Source: Prevotella sp. khp7
GTDB lineage: Bacteria > Bacteroidota > Bacteroidia > Bacteroidales > Bacteroidaceae
Assembly (NCBI RefSeq): GCF_900109055.1
Contig: NZ_FOIV01000001.1
Span: 62,001-126,000 of the forward strand
Length of the DNA: 64,000 nucleotides
Direction: 5' to 3'
Positions 24,827 through 33,916 of this stretch are shown in pieces; within the stretch, counting starts at the first letter, position 1; each line of letters starts with the position of its first letter. Both the position numbers and the translations under genes were made by a program. The notes under the pieces were generated by a model. It made no database searches. It saw only the letters and a list, made by a program, of their open reading frames with translations, and was not told the origin of the DNA.

Positions 24827-25729
24827 TTAGTTCTTCTTATACTCGCCGGGAGTCATGCCGGTGAGGCGACGGAAGTATTTTGAGAAGAATGAGGGATTGG
24901 CAAAATGCATCTCATCTGCAATCTGTGCTGCAGGTTTATCCGTGTGGCGCAGTTCTATTTTTATACGCGTGATGAGGGCACGGTCAATCCAGTCTTTGGC
25001 TGTGACGCTGCTTGTTTGGCGGATAATGGTGTTCAGGTAGCGCTCAGTTAGACACATGCGGTCGGCATAGTATCCTATCTGATGATGTTCGGCACAGTGT
25101 TGGGTAACCAGTTGGAGGAAGCGGTCGAAGATGGTCTGCTCGCGCGAACGACTGCTGGCCTGTTGGTCGATCTGCTGCTGGAACAGCTGGTTGTAGTGGT
25201 GCATCTGGGCAGCTACGAGGGCTGTGACGGTGGGACGATGATAGTCGTCGGAGGCATGAACCATTTGCCAGATAGTGTCCAGAATATGTCTGGCAGTAGC
25301 GATATTCTCTTCGCTGACAAGTAACTGGAAGTCGCGCACCTGCCCGTTGAAGGCCGACGGCATCTGTCCCTGTGCAAAGGGCATGGGGAAGTTAAAAAAA
25401 AGTCCCATTCCGAAGATGCGGAGGTCAGGCGACAGACGCTTGGGATGGATGATGGTACCAGGACCGATATAGACGAGTGTGCCGCTCGTAAGGTGGCGGT
25501 CTTGCAGGTTGATGGTAATTTCAGCCTCGCCGTTCATGATGATGCCCAAACGGTGATCATTGATGGTAAAAGGTGGCTTTTGGCGCATCAGCAGACTGAA
25601 CACCGTGCTGTCGCCGCGAACCATTGCCAGTTCGCTATTCATGAATATATGCTCGCGCATTTGCGAGAGGTGTGGTGTGAGAATGTCGCGCATTCGTGTG
25701 GCATCCATCAGTTGCGGTTGTCTGTTCAT
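24827..25729 (-). CDS. AraC-family transcriptional regulator (likely controls the ABC exporter operon)
   Basis: 300 residues with an N-terminal cupin sensor (about 40-125) and C-terminal double HTH (about 200-298; GYYADRMCLTERYLNTIIRQ, AQIADEMHFANPSFFSKYFRR, ending TGMTPGEYKKN). The open frame reaches 25762, but the minus-strand -7 box at 25750-25757 puts transcription start near 25744, so the ATG at 25729 is used. It is divergent from the TolC/HlyD/ABC exporter and tail-to-tail with the other araC gene, with six bases between stops. Confidence 0.9.
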   Translation of the reverse strand: MNRQPQLMDATRMRDILTPHLSQMREHIFMNSELAMVRGDSTVFSLLMRQKPPFTINDHRLGIIMNGEAEITINLQDRHLTSGTLVYIGPGTIIHPKRLSPDLRIFGMGLFFNFPMPFAQGQMPSAFNGQVRDFQLLVSEENIATARHILDTIWQMVHASDDYHRPTVTALVAAQMHHYNQLFQQQIDQQASSRSREQTIFDRFLQLVTQHCAEHHQIGYYADRMCLTERYLNTIIRQTSSVTAKDWIDRALITRIKIELRHTDKPAAQIADEMHFANPSFFSKYFRRLTGMTPGEYKKN

Positions 25730-25749
25730 AATACGTCCTTTTTTGTTGG

Positions 25750-25862
25750 CAAAGATAATCATTTTCCGCGAAACAATGCTCTGTTTATGTATAAATCGAA
25801 CAAAAAGAACATTTCCCCATTCTTACAGATAACACCACGATGAAAAAAACATCGTACTTTTG
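25750..25862. promoter_or_regulatory. Divergent promoters of the second araC gene and the exporter operon
   Basis: Leftward -7 TATCTTTG (25757-25750) serves the araC gene; rightward -7 TACTTTTG (25855-25862) serves the exporter. Just before the rightward box is an inverted repeat CGATG-N7-CATCG (25838-25854), in a place suited to activator or repressor binding. Confidence 0.6.
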
Positions 25863-25890
25863 CATCCGGAATTCAATGACAAAAGATGAT

Positions 25891-27165
25891 ATGAAGAAAT
25901 TGTTTTTAGCTTTGACGATGTTGCCCATGCTGGTACAGGGGCAGACGCTGGAAGAGTGTCAGCAGGCAGCAGAGAAGAATTATCCGCTGATACGGCAGTA
26001 TGGACTTGTCGAGAAGACCACCCAGCTGACGGTAGCCAATATCCAGAAGGGATGGCTACCGCAAGTGTCGGCAACCGCACAAGCCACCTACCAGAGTGAT
26101 GTGACGGCGTGGCCCGATGAAATGAAAACGATGATGAGCGGTATGGGCATCGACATGAAGGGGCTGACGAAGGACCAGTATCGAGTGGGTATCGATGTGC
26201 AGCAGACCATCTATGACGGTGGCATCATTGGCAGTCAGAAACGTATAGCTCATGAACAAGGCAAGGTGCAGGCAGCTCAGAACGAAGTCAATATTTATAA
26301 TGTTCGCAAGCGCGTGAATGAGATGTATTTCAGTTTGTTGCTGATTGACGAACAAATCAAGTTGAACAATGACCTACAGACATTGTTGGCAGGCAACGAA
26401 CGCAAACTGGAGGCGATGACCAGGCGGGGAACAGCTGCCGAGAGCGACCTGCAGAATGTGAAGGCAGAGCGTCTTAACGCGATACAGAAAGCCACCGAAC
26501 TGGCATCGCAGAAGCAGATGTTACAGCGCATGCTGAGTACATTCTGTGGGATGGAGGTGACGGAGGTACGGAAACCACTGGTGAAGGCTGATGGCGGAGG
26601 TATGATGGCTGAAAACCGTCGTCCGGAACTGAAGGCGATGGATGCACAGATCAGTGTGCTGAAAGCTCAGGAGAAGGCACTCAACGCCGCGCTGATGCCG
26701 AAGGTAGGCGTGTTTGCTCAGGGCTTCTACGGTTATCCGGGCCTGAATATGTTTGAGGATATGATGCGCCATAAATGGAGCCTGAACGGCATCGTCGGTG
26801 CACGGGTAACGTGGAACATCGGTGCCCTCTATACCCGCAAGAACGACAAGGCAAAACTGCAGTTGCAGCGTGATATGACAGAAAACAACCGGGAGGTATT
26901 CCTCTTCAATAACAACCTGGAACAGATTCAGCAGCACGAGAACATCGCACGCTACCAGAAACTGATGGTCCAAGACGGCGAGATTATCGCGCTGCGACAG
27001 GCTGTGAGAAAAGCGGCAGAGTCGAAGCTGGCACACGGCATCATCGACGTGAATGACCTGGTGCGCGAGATCAATCAGGAGCATGCTGCCTGTGTGCAAC
27101 AGTCGGTACACGAGATAGAGATGCTGAAAGATATATACGACAACAAATACACGACAAATCAATAA
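25891..27165 (+). CDS. TolC-family outer membrane efflux protein
   Basis: 424 residues with a signal peptide (KKLFLALTMLPMLVQGQ) and two OEP repeats rich in coiled-coil heptads; TLEECQQAAEKNYPLIRQYGL opens the first and the tail ESKLAHGIIDVNDLVREINQ is the closing TolC motif. The open frame begins at 25840, but that codon lies upstream of the -7 box at 25855-25862, so the ATG at 25891 is the start. It is the outer membrane channel of the exporter operon 25891-31646. Confidence 0.9.
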   Translation: MKKLFLALTMLPMLVQGQTLEECQQAAEKNYPLIRQYGLVEKTTQLTVANIQKGWLPQVSATAQATYQSDVTAWPDEMKTMMSGMGIDMKGLTKDQYRVGIDVQQTIYDGGIIGSQKRIAHEQGKVQAAQNEVNIYNVRKRVNEMYFSLLLIDEQIKLNNDLQTLLAGNERKLEAMTRRGTAAESDLQNVKAERLNAIQKATELASQKQMLQRMLSTFCGMEVTEVRKPLVKADGGGMMAENRRPELKAMDAQISVLKAQEKALNAALMPKVGVFAQGFYGYPGLNMFEDMMRHKWSLNGIVGARVTWNIGALYTRKNDKAKLQLQRDMTENNREVFLFNNNLEQIQQHENIARYQKLMVQDGEIIALRQAVRKAAESKLAHGIIDVNDLVREINQEHAACVQQSVHEIEMLKDIYDNKYTTNQ

Positions 27166-27169
27166 GTAT

Positions 27170-28069
27170 ATGAAAAAAATATATGTATTGGCAGGTGTGG
27201 CGCTGATGATGACAGCCTGCGGAAACAACGAGAAAGAATACGATGCAACGGGCACGTTCGAGGCTACCGAGACGACCGTGTTTGCCGAACAGAGTGGGGC
27301 ATTGCTGTCGTTTGACGTGAACGAGGGCGACAAGATGGAGGCAGTCCGAGAGGTGGGACTTATTGACACCACGCAGACGTGGCTGAAGATTCAGCAGATG
27401 GACGCTACCAAAGCGGTGTATCAGAGTCAGAAACCCGATATGGAACGCCAGATAGCTGCCACACGCCAGCAGTTGGCTAAGGCCCAGCAGGATGAGCAGC
27501 GCTACCGCGAACTGGTAGCTGATGGGGCTGCCCCATCGAAGATGTTCGACGATGCCACGAGTCAGGTGAAGGTGCTGCAGAAACAGTTGGATGCGCAGAT
27601 ATCATCGTTGAGCACCAGCACGCAAGCTCTCGACAAGCAGATGGCAGCTGCGGAGATTCAGAAAGCACAGTTGCAGGATATGCTGCGCAAGTGTCACATC
27701 TTAACTCCCATAAAAGGTATTATCCTCGAGAAATATGTGGAACAGGGCGAGTTCGTGAGTGTTGGAAAACCATTATTTAAGATAGCCGATACCGAGTCAA
27801 TGAAACTGCGTGCCTATGTTACTTCTGCTCAGTTGCAGAATCTCAAGATTGGACAGAAGGTAAAGGTATTTGCTAACTATGGTGACGGGCAGCGCAAGGA
27901 GTATGCAGGTACGATCAGCTGGATATCGTCTCGTTCGGAGTTTACACCCAAGACCATCCTCACCGACGATGAGCGTGCCGACCTGGTGTATGCCGTCAAG
28001 GTAACTATCAAAAATGATGGATTCGTGAAGATTGGTATGTACGGCGAGGTGAAATTACATGAAAAGTGA
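27170..28069 (+). CDS. HlyD-family efflux adaptor lipoprotein
   Basis: 299 residues with lipobox MTAC (Cys17). The lipoyl half-motifs are around 45-65 (LLSFDVNEGDKMEAVREVGLI) and 180-200 (ILTPIKGIILEKYVEQGEFVSVG), with a long helical hairpin between (about 85-170), then a beta-barrel. It resembles YbhG/YhiI, the adaptors of YbhFSR-type ABC exporters, in agreement with the genes that follow. It starts four bases after the TolC stop. Confidence 0.9.
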   Translation: MKKIYVLAGVALMMTACGNNEKEYDATGTFEATETTVFAEQSGALLSFDVNEGDKMEAVREVGLIDTTQTWLKIQQMDATKAVYQSQKPDMERQIAATRQQLAKAQQDEQRYRELVADGAAPSKMFDDATSQVKVLQKQLDAQISSLSTSTQALDKQMAAAEIQKAQLQDMLRKCHILTPIKGIILEKYVEQGEFVSVGKPLFKIADTESMKLRAYVTSAQLQNLKIGQKVKVFANYGDGQRKEYAGTISWISSRSEFTPKTILTDDERADLVYAVKVTIKNDGFVKIGMYGEVKLHEK

Positions 28070-28085
28070 ATAATTTGCTACCGCT

Positions 28086-29555
28086 ATGGATGCTATTGTT
28101 GTTAATAACGTATCAAAGTCGTACGGGCGGGTGCAGGCACTCAGCGATGTGTCGTTTGCTGTCGGCAAGGGCGAGGTGTTCGGACTGATAGGTCCCGATG
28201 GTGCCGGCAAGACATCGATGTTTCGCATCCTCTGTTCGCTGTTGCTGCCCGATGCAGGCACGGCGACTGTAGATGGCTACGATGTGGTGAAACAGATGCG
28301 CGAGGTGCGCTCCCGAGTGGGCTATATGCCGGGCAAGTTCTCGCTATACCAAGATCTCACTATCGAGGAGAACCTGAACTTCTTTGCCACGCTTTTCGGA
28401 ACGACTGTTGATGAAGGTTACGATAGTATCAAAGCCATATACTCGCAGATAGAATGCTTCAAAGACCGCAAGGCAGGAGCACTCTCGGGCGGTATGAAGC
28501 AGAAGCTGGCGCTCTCGTGTGCATTGGTACACCACCCCAGTGTACTCTTCCTCGACGAGCCCACCACGGGTGTTGATCCCGTGAGTCGTAAGGAGTTGTG
28601 GGAGATGTTGCTTATGTTGAAGGAACAAGGAATAACGATCTTGGCTTCAACGCCTTATCTTGATGAAGTTCGTTGCTGTGAACGCGTCGCTTTTCTGGAT
28701 CAGGGGCAGGTGCGCGGCATTGGCACTCCCGATGATATTCTCTCTCAGTTTGCCAGTATCTTCAATCCGCCAGGCATAGATAAGAGTGAAGAGTTAAAAG
28801 ATAAGAGTGAAGAGTCGGAGAATGTCATTGAAGTAGAACATCTGGTAAAAGCCTTTGGCGATTTCCATGCAGTTGACGACATCTCGTTCAGTGTAAAAAG
28901 GGGCGAGATATTCGGATTCCTGGGTGCCAACGGTGCAGGTAAGACGACGGCGATGCATATGCTGACAGGTCTGAATCAGCCCACCAGTGGAACGGGTAGG
29001 GTAGTAGGTTTCGACATCCGTACGGAATATGAACAAATTAAGAAGCATATAGGCTATATGTCGCAGCGGTTCTCGCTCTACGAAGACTTGACCGTTGCCG
29101 AGAATATCCGTCTCTTTGCCGGCATCTACGGCATGAAACCCTATGAGGTGAAGTGTAAGATGGACGAGGTGCTGCGGCAGTTGAAGTTTGAAGACCATCG
29201 CGATGATTTAGTAGGTTCTTTACCATTGGGCTGGAAGCAGAAACTGGCCTTCTCCGTCTCGATATTCCACGACCCAGGTGTGGTGTTCCTTGACGAACCC
29301 ACGGGTGGTGTTGATCCCGCTACGCGCCGCCAGTTCTGGGAGCTCATCTACGACGCTGCCCATCGTGGCATCACGGTCTTTGTGACCACTCACTATATGG
29401 ACGAGGCAGATTATTGTGACCGCATCTCTATCATGGTGGACGGCAAAATAAGCGCACTAGGTACACCCGACGAACTGAAACAGCGTTTCCACCAACCTGA
29501 TATGGACAATGTGTTTACCTATCTGGCCCGTCAGGCCACCCGTTCAAGCGATTAA
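28086..29555 (+). CDS. Tandem ABC transporter ATP-binding protein (YbhF/YhiH-like)
   Basis: 489 residues with two ATPase domains. Domain 1: Walker A GPDGAGKTS (about 36-44), signature LSGGMKQK, Walker B VLFLDEPTTGVDP. A polar linker (about 232-250; KSEELKDKSEES) joins domain 2: Walker A GANGAGKTT, degenerate signature LPLGWKQK in place of LSGGQ, and Walker B VVFLDEPTGGVDP. This is the YbhF layout, in which the fused halves serve the two downstream permeases. The exporter probably moves drugs or cationic or hydrophobic compounds; the substrate is not visible from sequence. Confidence 0.9.
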   Translation: MDAIVVNNVSKSYGRVQALSDVSFAVGKGEVFGLIGPDGAGKTSMFRILCSLLLPDAGTATVDGYDVVKQMREVRSRVGYMPGKFSLYQDLTIEENLNFFATLFGTTVDEGYDSIKAIYSQIECFKDRKAGALSGGMKQKLALSCALVHHPSVLFLDEPTTGVDPVSRKELWEMLLMLKEQGITILASTPYLDEVRCCERVAFLDQGQVRGIGTPDDILSQFASIFNPPGIDKSEELKDKSEESENVIEVEHLVKAFGDFHAVDDISFSVKRGEIFGFLGANGAGKTTAMHMLTGLNQPTSGTGRVVGFDIRTEYEQIKKHIGYMSQRFSLYEDLTVAENIRLFAGIYGMKPYEVKCKMDEVLRQLKFEDHRDDLVGSLPLGWKQKLAFSVSIFHDPGVVFLDEPTGGVDPATRRQFWELIYDAAHRGITVFVTTHYMDEADYCDRISIMVDGKISALGTPDELKQRFHQPDMDNVFTYLARQATRSSD

Positions 29556-29559
29556 GTGT

Positions 29560-30603
29560 ATGAAACAGTTTATAGCATTTGTAATCAAGGAAACCAAACA
29601 TATTCTGCGTGACAAGCGCACGATGCTGATACTCTTTGGTATGCCCGTAGTGATGATGCTGCTCTTCGGCTTCGCCATCACCACTGATGTGAAGAATGTG
29701 CGCACGGTGGTAGTCACCTCTGAAATGTCGCCCCGTACTCAGCAGGCTGTAGAACGACTGGCACAATCGGAATACTTCGTTATCACTCAGATGGTGAATA
29801 CCCCGCAGGATGCCGAACAGCTCATCCGCAGCCAAAAGGCCGATATGGCACTGGTGTTTGCACAGGGTCGTGGCGTGCAGATGATGGTTGACGGCAGCGA
29901 CCCTAATATGGCGCAGCAATGGACCACCTACGCCCGACAGACTATTGCCAACTCTTCACTTTCCACGATTCACTCTCAACTGTTATACAACCCCCAGATG
30001 AAGTCGGCTTATAATTTCGTGCCTGCCATCATGGGTATGTTGTTGATGCTCATCTGTGCCATGATGACCTCGATATCCATCGTGCGCGAGAAAGAGAAAG
30101 GTACTATGGAGGTGCTGTTGGTATCGCCCGTGCGCCCCTTGATGGTGATTATCGCTAAGGCAGTGCCTTATCTGGTACTAGCCTTCGGCATCCTTATTAC
30201 CATCTTGTTGATGGCACGTTTCGTGTTGGGAGTACCCTTGGCTGGTTCGCTGTTCTGGATTCTGGCTGTGAGCACCCTCTATATCCTGCTGGCGCTCTCG
30301 TTGGGACTGCTCATCTCTAACATGGCACAGACGCAACTTGTGGCCCTGCTGCTATCAGCTATGGTGTTACTCATGCCTGTGGTCATGTTGTCGGGCATGC
30401 TGTTTCCGGTAGAGTCGATGCCGCAAGTGCTGCAATGGCTGGCTGCTGTGGTTCCGCCACGCTACTATATCGAGGCCATGCGCAAGCTGATGATTATGGG
30501 TGTGGGCATTGGCGAAGTGGCTCGCGAGGTGGCTGTGCTGGCAGGTATGACGGTGGTGTTGCTGGCCATAGCGCTGAAGAAGTTTAATGTAAGATTGGAG
30601 TAA
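29560..30603 (+). CDS. ABC-2 family permease (YbhS-like)
   Basis: 347 residues. One membrane helix near the start (MLILFGMPVVMMLLFGFAI), a periplasmic domain of about 130 residues, then five helices; SIVREKEKGTMEVLLVSPVRP is the coupling segment of the ABC-2 type. An open frame starting at 29509 would overlap the ATPase gene by 47 bases; the ATG at 29560, four bases after the ATPase stop, begins KQFIAFVIKETKHILRDKR, the usual ABC-2 opening. Confidence 0.9.
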   Translation: MKQFIAFVIKETKHILRDKRTMLILFGMPVVMMLLFGFAITTDVKNVRTVVVTSEMSPRTQQAVERLAQSEYFVITQMVNTPQDAEQLIRSQKADMALVFAQGRGVQMMVDGSDPNMAQQWTTYARQTIANSSLSTIHSQLLYNPQMKSAYNFVPAIMGMLLMLICAMMTSISIVREKEKGTMEVLLVSPVRPLMVIIAKAVPYLVLAFGILITILLMARFVLGVPLAGSLFWILAVSTLYILLALSLGLLISNMAQTQLVALLLSAMVLLMPVVMLSGMLFPVESMPQVLQWLAAVVPPRYYIEAMRKLMIMGVGIGEVAREVAVLAGMTVVLLAIALKKFNVRLE

Positions 30604-30608
30604 CTGAT

Positions 30609-31646
30609 ATGACACTGAAATATCTCATACAAAAAGAGTTCCTGCAGATACGTCGTAATGCGTTTCTGCCCAAACTCATTGTCATGTTCCCGATTGTCAT
30701 CATGTGCGTGATGCCGTGGGTGATGCAGATGGAAGTGAAGAACATCGTGGTAGATGTGGTTGACATAGACCACACCGTGGAGTCGCAGCGGTTGGTACAG
30801 CAGATTGCAGCATCCAACTATTTCATCTTCGGTGGACAGAAGGGTACCTACGCTGAAGCGATGAAAGACATTGAGAAGGGTAAGGCCGATGTCATCCTCG
30901 AGATTCGCGGTGGCAAGTATCTCATTGCAGCCAATGCCGTCAACGGCACCAAAGGCTCAATGGGTAGCGCCTATCTGAGTCAGATAGTCAGTGCTCCTGT
31001 CTCAACGCTTTCAGCCGCTTCCGTGCTTACCCTCTACAATAAACAACAGAACTACAAACTCTACATGATTCCCGCCCTCTTTGCCATTGTGATGATGCTG
31101 ATGACGGGCTTTCTGCCCACACTCAACATCGTTGGCGAGAAAGAGGCAGGCACCATCGAACAGATCAACGTTACGCCCGTTTCCAAGTGGTCGTTCATCC
31201 TCGCCAAACTTATCCCTTACTGGCTCATTGCGCTGTTTGTCATCACCGTGTGCTTGTTGTTGGCGTGGTTCGTTTATGGCATCACACCTGCAGGTCCCGT
31301 GTGGCTCATCTACGTGCTTGCTATGCTGCTGGCGCTGTTCTTCTCTTCTTTCGGACTCATCGTGTCCAACTACTCCGACACCATGCAGCAGGCCATGTTC
31401 GTGATGTGGTTCTTTGTGGTGAGCATCATGTTGCTGTCGGGACTTTTCACCCCTACGCGATCCATGCCCCAGTGGGCGTATCTTACCACCTATATCAACC
31501 CCATGCACTACTTCATTGATGCCATCCGCACCGTCTTCATCCGTGGTGGTGGGCTGCACGAAACTGCCCATCAGGTCTTAGCCCTTGCTGGCATCGGTAC
31601 GCTGATGGGTTGTTGGGCCGTACAGAGCTATAAAAAGAATAGTTAA
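30609..31646 (+). CDS. ABC-2 family permease (YbhR-like)
   Basis: 345 residues with the same topology as the preceding permease: one helix (ALRNAFLPKLIVMFPIVIM-type opening), a periplasmic domain, and five helices with EKEAGTIEQINVTPVSK as the coupling loop. The two likely form a heterodimeric channel with the tandem ATPase. Last gene of the exporter operon; it converges on mnmE with 20 bases between stops. Confidence 0.9.
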   Translation: MTLKYLIQKEFLQIRRNAFLPKLIVMFPIVIMCVMPWVMQMEVKNIVVDVVDIDHTVESQRLVQQIAASNYFIFGGQKGTYAEAMKDIEKGKADVILEIRGGKYLIAANAVNGTKGSMGSAYLSQIVSAPVSTLSAASVLTLYNKQQNYKLYMIPALFAIVMMLMTGFLPTLNIVGEKEAGTIEQINVTPVSKWSFILAKLIPYWLIALFVITVCLLLAWFVYGITPAGPVWLIYVLAMLLALFFSSFGLIVSNYSDTMQQAMFVMWFFVVSIMLLSGLFTPTRSMPQWAYLTTYINPMHYFIDAIRTVFIRGGGLHETAHQVLALAGIGTLMGCWAVQSYKKNS

Positions 31647-31684
31647 TCTATTTACCCACGCAGAATCTACTTTCCCACGCAGAA
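31647..31684. repeat. 19-base tandem duplication at the mnmE 3' end
   Basis: TCTATTTACCCACGCAGAA (31647-31665) is immediately followed by TCTACTTTCCCACGCAGAA (31666-31684), with two differences. Copy 2 encodes the C-terminal Cys-Val-Gly-Lys and stop of mnmE on the minus strand; copy 1 lies just past that stop. Confidence 0.9.
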
Positions 31685-33031
31685 GTTTTTAAAGATATTT
31701 CCGAGTACTTCGTTGGGGACAATGCGGCCTTGGCCTGTGATGTCTGAGAGATCGTCTAAGACGAGGTTCAAGTCTTCAGAGATGAGGTCTCCGCTGAGGC
31801 CGGTCTCCAAGCCTGCGATGACACGGGTAAGGTTGTCGTGGGCGTGGATGAGTGACTGATATTGGCGGGCAGAGGTTACGATAATGTCACTCTCTGTGAG
31901 CTCGGGGATATGAGCGGCTTCATAGATGGCTTGTTCAAGGGCATCGATGCCCTGTCCTTGCTTGGCGGAAATCTGCAGTTGCTTGACAGAATCTTGACTT
32001 GAGTCAGGGGATGCTCCGATTTTAAGAGGTGCATTCTTGTCAATCTTATTCTGTATGATAATCAATGATTTATCATTGCATCGTTCTTGCATGTCTTCAA
32101 GTTCTGAAGCGCTTGGCGCTACATCGAGAAGCCAAAGCACAATGCGCGCTTTCTCGATGGTGGAATAGGTGCGAGTGATGCCTATCAGCTCTACCTCGTC
32201 TGTGGTCTGGCGGATGCCTGCTGTATCTATGAATCGGAAGGTGATACCCTGGATGTCTATCGTATCCTCAATGGTGTCTCTTGTCGTACCATGTACGTCG
32301 GAAACAATAGCACGATCGTCTCTCAGCAGACGATTGAGAAGCGTTGATTTTCCAACGTTTGTCTTGCCGACAATGGCGACGGGAATGCCGTTCTTGAGTG
32401 CTTGTCCTGTCTCGAAACTCTTGGCGAGTCTGAGAATGTGACTGTCAATAGTTTTGGTGAGCTCAAGTAATTCGCTTCGGTCGGCAAACTCAAGGTCTTC
32501 GTGGTCTGAGAAATCGAGCTCGAGCTCGAGGAGCGATGTTAGTTTGAGCAGTTGTTCACGTAGACGTGAAAGCTCTGATGAGAAATAGCCTCGCAGCTGA
32601 TTCAACGCAATGTCGTGGCTGGCTTTGTTGGATGAGGCTATCAAGTCGGCTACGGCTTCGGCCTGTGAGAGATCCATCTTACCGTTGAGGTAGGCACGCT
32701 GGGTAAACTCGCCTGGTCCTGCCATCCGACAACCGTGCTGAATGAGCAGTTCGAGAACCTTATTTAATATATAGCGTGAACCATGGCATGATATTTCTGC
32801 AGATTCTTCGCCTGTATAGCTGTGGGGAGAGCGGAATACGCTTACCAGCACCTCATCGACAATGCTGTTCCCGTCTTTGATGTGGCCATAGTGAATGGTG
32901 TTGGGTTGGGCATCGGTGAGTGACTTGGTGAAGACATGAGATAGAATCTCAAGCGCCTGAGGGCCTGAGATTCTTATGATTCCGAGTGCTCCGCCTGGAG
33001 CCGTTGCAAGCGCGCAGATTGTATCGATCAT
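31667..33031 (-). CDS. mnmE: tRNA modification GTPase MnmE
   Basis: 454 residues, the usual length. The N-terminal folate-binding domain begins DTICALATAPGGALGIIRISG; the embedded G domain has G1 GKTNVGKST (about 225-233) and DTAG; the C-terminus NIFKNFCVGK carries the essential C-x-G-K motif. With MnmG it makes the cmnm5U34 modification of tRNAs. It overlaps the nucleoside phosphorylase gene by four bases (ATGA, 33028-33031), so it is translationally coupled and ends the serS-led operon. Confidence 0.97.
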   Translation of the reverse strand: MIDTICALATAPGGALGIIRISGPQALEILSHVFTKSLTDAQPNTIHYGHIKDGNSIVDEVLVSVFRSPHSYTGEESAEISCHGSRYILNKVLELLIQHGCRMAGPGEFTQRAYLNGKMDLSQAEAVADLIASSNKASHDIALNQLRGYFSSELSRLREQLLKLTSLLELELDFSDHEDLEFADRSELLELTKTIDSHILRLAKSFETGQALKNGIPVAIVGKTNVGKSTLLNRLLRDDRAIVSDVHGTTRDTIEDTIDIQGITFRFIDTAGIRQTTDEVELIGITRTYSTIEKARIVLWLLDVAPSASELEDMQERCNDKSLIIIQNKIDKNAPLKIGASPDSSQDSVKQLQISAKQGQGIDALEQAIYEAAHIPELTESDIIVTSARQYQSLIHAHDNLTRVIAGLETGLSGDLISEDLNLVLDDLSDITGQGRIVPNEVLGNIFKNFCVGK

Positions 33032-33903
33032 ATTCTGTCGAGAACTTTCTCGATAAGTGTGTCTATACTATTCTTGTATTCGGTATTCATCTCTGTGGTG
33101 TAGCGGTTGGCGATGACCATGCAACATGTCATGGCGCGATGTCCGAGCAAAGAAGCCATACCTGCAAGGGCTGACGACTCCATCTCGAAATTACAGATCT
33201 TCATACCTTCATACTCAAAGCTCTCGATTTTCTCGTTCTGCTTCGGATCTTCCAGATTGGCACGAAGCACACGGCCCTGAGGACCATAGAATCCACCACA
33301 TGAGATGGTGTAACCACGTACCATATCATCCTGAGCAATCTGATCGATAAGCTCTTTATCTGCTACAGATACGTATGGAGAACCTTTAATGGGATTCCAC
33401 TTCATGTGCTTCTTGAAAGCCTCTTCAAGCTGCAGGTCGCATACCTCGTTACGGCCAGCATAGTAGTTTAACAGTCCGTCAAAACCGATGCTCTTGACGC
33501 TGGCAACGAAGCAACCAGTAGGGGTGTTGGGCTGAAGACCACCACATGTGCCGATACGAACCATCGTCAATGTGCGGTGATTGGCCTTCTCTTCGCGGGT
33601 ATTGTAATCGATGTTGGCAAGTGTGTCGAGCTCGTTGGCTACGATGTCGATGTTATCGCATCCGATACCATGACTCTGTACTGTGATTCGCTTACCTTTA
33701 TATGTACCGGTGATTGTATGGAACTCGCGGCTGCTAACGTCGCACTCCTTGGTGTCGAAGTGGGCAGCAACAGTATCTACTCGGGCGGGATCGCCCACAA
33801 GGATAATCTTGTCGGCCAACTGCTCTGGTTTCAGATGCAGATGGAAGCATGAGCCGTCGGCATTAATAATCAGTTCTGATTCTGGAAAATGTTTCTTACT
33901 CAT
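33028..33903 (-). CDS. Nucleoside phosphorylase (uridine phosphorylase-like)
   Basis: 291 residues with the PNP/UDP fold: KIILVGDPARVD at the start, VQSHGIGCDNIDI, MVRIGTCGGLQPNTPTGC (phosphate and ribose binding region) and ICNFEMESSALAGMASLLGH (the E-M-E-S/T ribose motif). These place it in the uridine-phosphorylase-like group, which cleaves pyrimidine or purine nucleosides with phosphate; base preference is not certain. It lies between a PD40 protein gene (13-base gap) and mnmE (overlap). Confidence 0.88.
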   Translation of the reverse strand: MSKKHFPESELIINADGSCFHLHLKPEQLADKIILVGDPARVDTVAAHFDTKECDVSSREFHTITGTYKGKRITVQSHGIGCDNIDIVANELDTLANIDYNTREEKANHRTLTMVRIGTCGGLQPNTPTGCFVASVKSIGFDGLLNYYAGRNEVCDLQLEEAFKKHMKWNPIKGSPYVSVADKELIDQIAQDDMVRGYTISCGGFYGPQGRVLRANLEDPKQNEKIESFEYEGMKICNFEMESSALAGMASLLGHRAMTCCMVIANRYTTEMNTEYKNSIDTLIEKVLDRI

Positions 33904-33916
33904 AGACTTGCTTATT

